From Nitrosopumilaceae archaeon (GTDB lineage: Archaea; Thermoproteota; Nitrososphaeria; Nitrososphaerales; Nitrosopumilaceae), in the NCBI GenBank assembly GCA_020027255.1, contig JAHRAP010000007.1, forward strand, positions 1-5,873: a stretch of DNA of 5,873 bases, given 5' to 3'. This document shows, one piece after another, positions 5,397 through 5,873 of this stretch (positions are counted from its first letter, which is position 1; each line of letters starts with the position of its first letter). Under the pieces are notes generated by a model that saw only the letters and a program-made list of their open reading frames with translations, made no database searches and had not been told where the DNA came from. Position numbers and translations under genes: made by a program.

Positions 5397-5871
5397 TTAT
5401 TTAATATTAAATAATTTATTACAGCAGTTGCCATCTGGTATATTGTTTCCATGGAGCATTTCTTAGGATGTTTTAACATAGTACATAATGCATCTGTGAA
5501 TTGTTTATTCATATGATGCTCTCTAACCACAAACTATCTCTTCATCTACATCTACTTTTAATGAATTCTGCATTAATACTTCTAACAATCTACTATTGTG
5601 TATCATGTTGACTCCTATCGCTTTTCAATCTGCAGTTAATTCTATATCCGTTTTATTATAACTGACAAATTTTTTGTTGTTTAATTTTTTTAACATTTGG
5701 ACAACACTAGACTGTTTAATATTTAGCATTCTGGCAATAGTGCTAACCTTTACCTGAGTTTTTTTTATCTTTGATATACCAAATTGCTTTTATATACATC
5801 TCTACATGTTCTTTGTCTGTAGTACCAACATAGAAAATTTCATCATTTGGTATAATCATAATTAATTTCAT
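5397..5871 (-). pseudogene. Decayed DtxR/MntR-family metal-dependent repressor
   Basis: Joining frames recovers a nearly full-length DtxR-type regulator, a family that binds Fe(II) or Mn(II) and represses metal uptake genes. Pieces in order: EHVEMYIKAIWYIKDK; the winged-helix core VSTIARMLNIKQSSVVQMLK; FVSYNKTDIELTAD; KAIGVNMIHNSRLLEVLM; LEHHMNKQFTDAL; LKHPKKCS; then HGNNIPDGNCCNK and a TAA at 5397-5399. Metal-ligand candidates survive (Met in VEMYIKA, HxxxxxE in HNSRLLE, and Cys-x2-EH). Lesions: a +1 shift at an eight-T run on the + strand (5759-5766, one too many); TGA at 5625-5627 where relatives have Gly; a +1 shift with TAG near 5523-5531; and a -1 shift near 5450-5456. ATGs at 5871 and 5859 share the first frame. 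Four disruptions in one gene beside intact neighbours favour true decay over sequencing error. The upstream promoter is outside the window. Confidence 0.85.
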
Positions 5872-5873
5872 TC

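Noticed and set aside
5210..5404. + strand frame over the Cys-rich mini-protein
   Set aside because: It is very hydrophobic and motif-free, while the opposite strand shows ordered Cys spacing and a TATA box.
5523..5871. Truncated but functional DtxR DNA-binding domain
   Set aside because: The first frameshift falls before the recognition helix, so no single frame holds both a start and the whole winged helix.
1..5873. tRNA genes, CRISPR arrays, insertion sequences or attachment sites
   Set aside because: No tRNA T-loop signature, spaced direct repeats, transposase motifs or terminal repeats were seen.

Overview
The window looks like a chromosomal segment of a low-GC (AT-rich) archaeon, most likely a thaumarchaeon (Nitrososphaeria, ammonia-oxidiser type). 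Supporting signs are an archaeal-type ribosomal protein L2 tail, an archaeal-form 7S SRP RNA, pelota (the archaeal/eukaryotic ribosome-rescue factor), a TtuA/NcsA-type tRNA thiolase, and TATA boxes placed about 25 bp upstream of starts with almost no leader. The phylum is an inference; the archaeal assignment is firm.

Layout, left to right. 2-160 (+) is the C-terminal end of ribosomal protein L2. 161-458 has no convincing gene, only a 30-codon Cys-bearing frame. All of 459-3279 reads leftwards (-): an M50 site-2 protease, a TtuA/NcsA-like sulfurtransferase overlapping it by an ATGA junction, the SRP RNA gene, and a small DUF5655-type protein. At 3323-3655 cutA stands alone on the + strand, divergent from the protease across 43 bp and converging on pelota with a 27-bp coding overlap. 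3629-5099 (-) holds pelota preceded by an unrecognised 132-residue protein. 5237-5383 (-) encodes a 48-residue Cys-rich mini-protein. 5397-5871 (-) is a DtxR/MntR-type metal-dependent repressor that has become a pseudogene through three frameshifts and a nonsense codon.

How it fits together. Most genes serve translation and protein traffic: L2 (ribosome), SRP RNA (co-translational targeting), pelota (rescue of stalled ribosomes), TtuA/NcsA (tRNA 2-thiolation) and S2P (intramembrane proteolysis). CutA and the dead DtxR relate to metals. Nearly every gene seems to have its own promoter packed into 25-45 bp, and two boxes overlap the end of the gene upstream. I see no mobile element, CRISPR array, tRNA or defence cluster. 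The items most worth a second look are the decayed DtxR gene, the Cys-rich mini-protein just downstream of it, and the unknown protein upstream of pelota.
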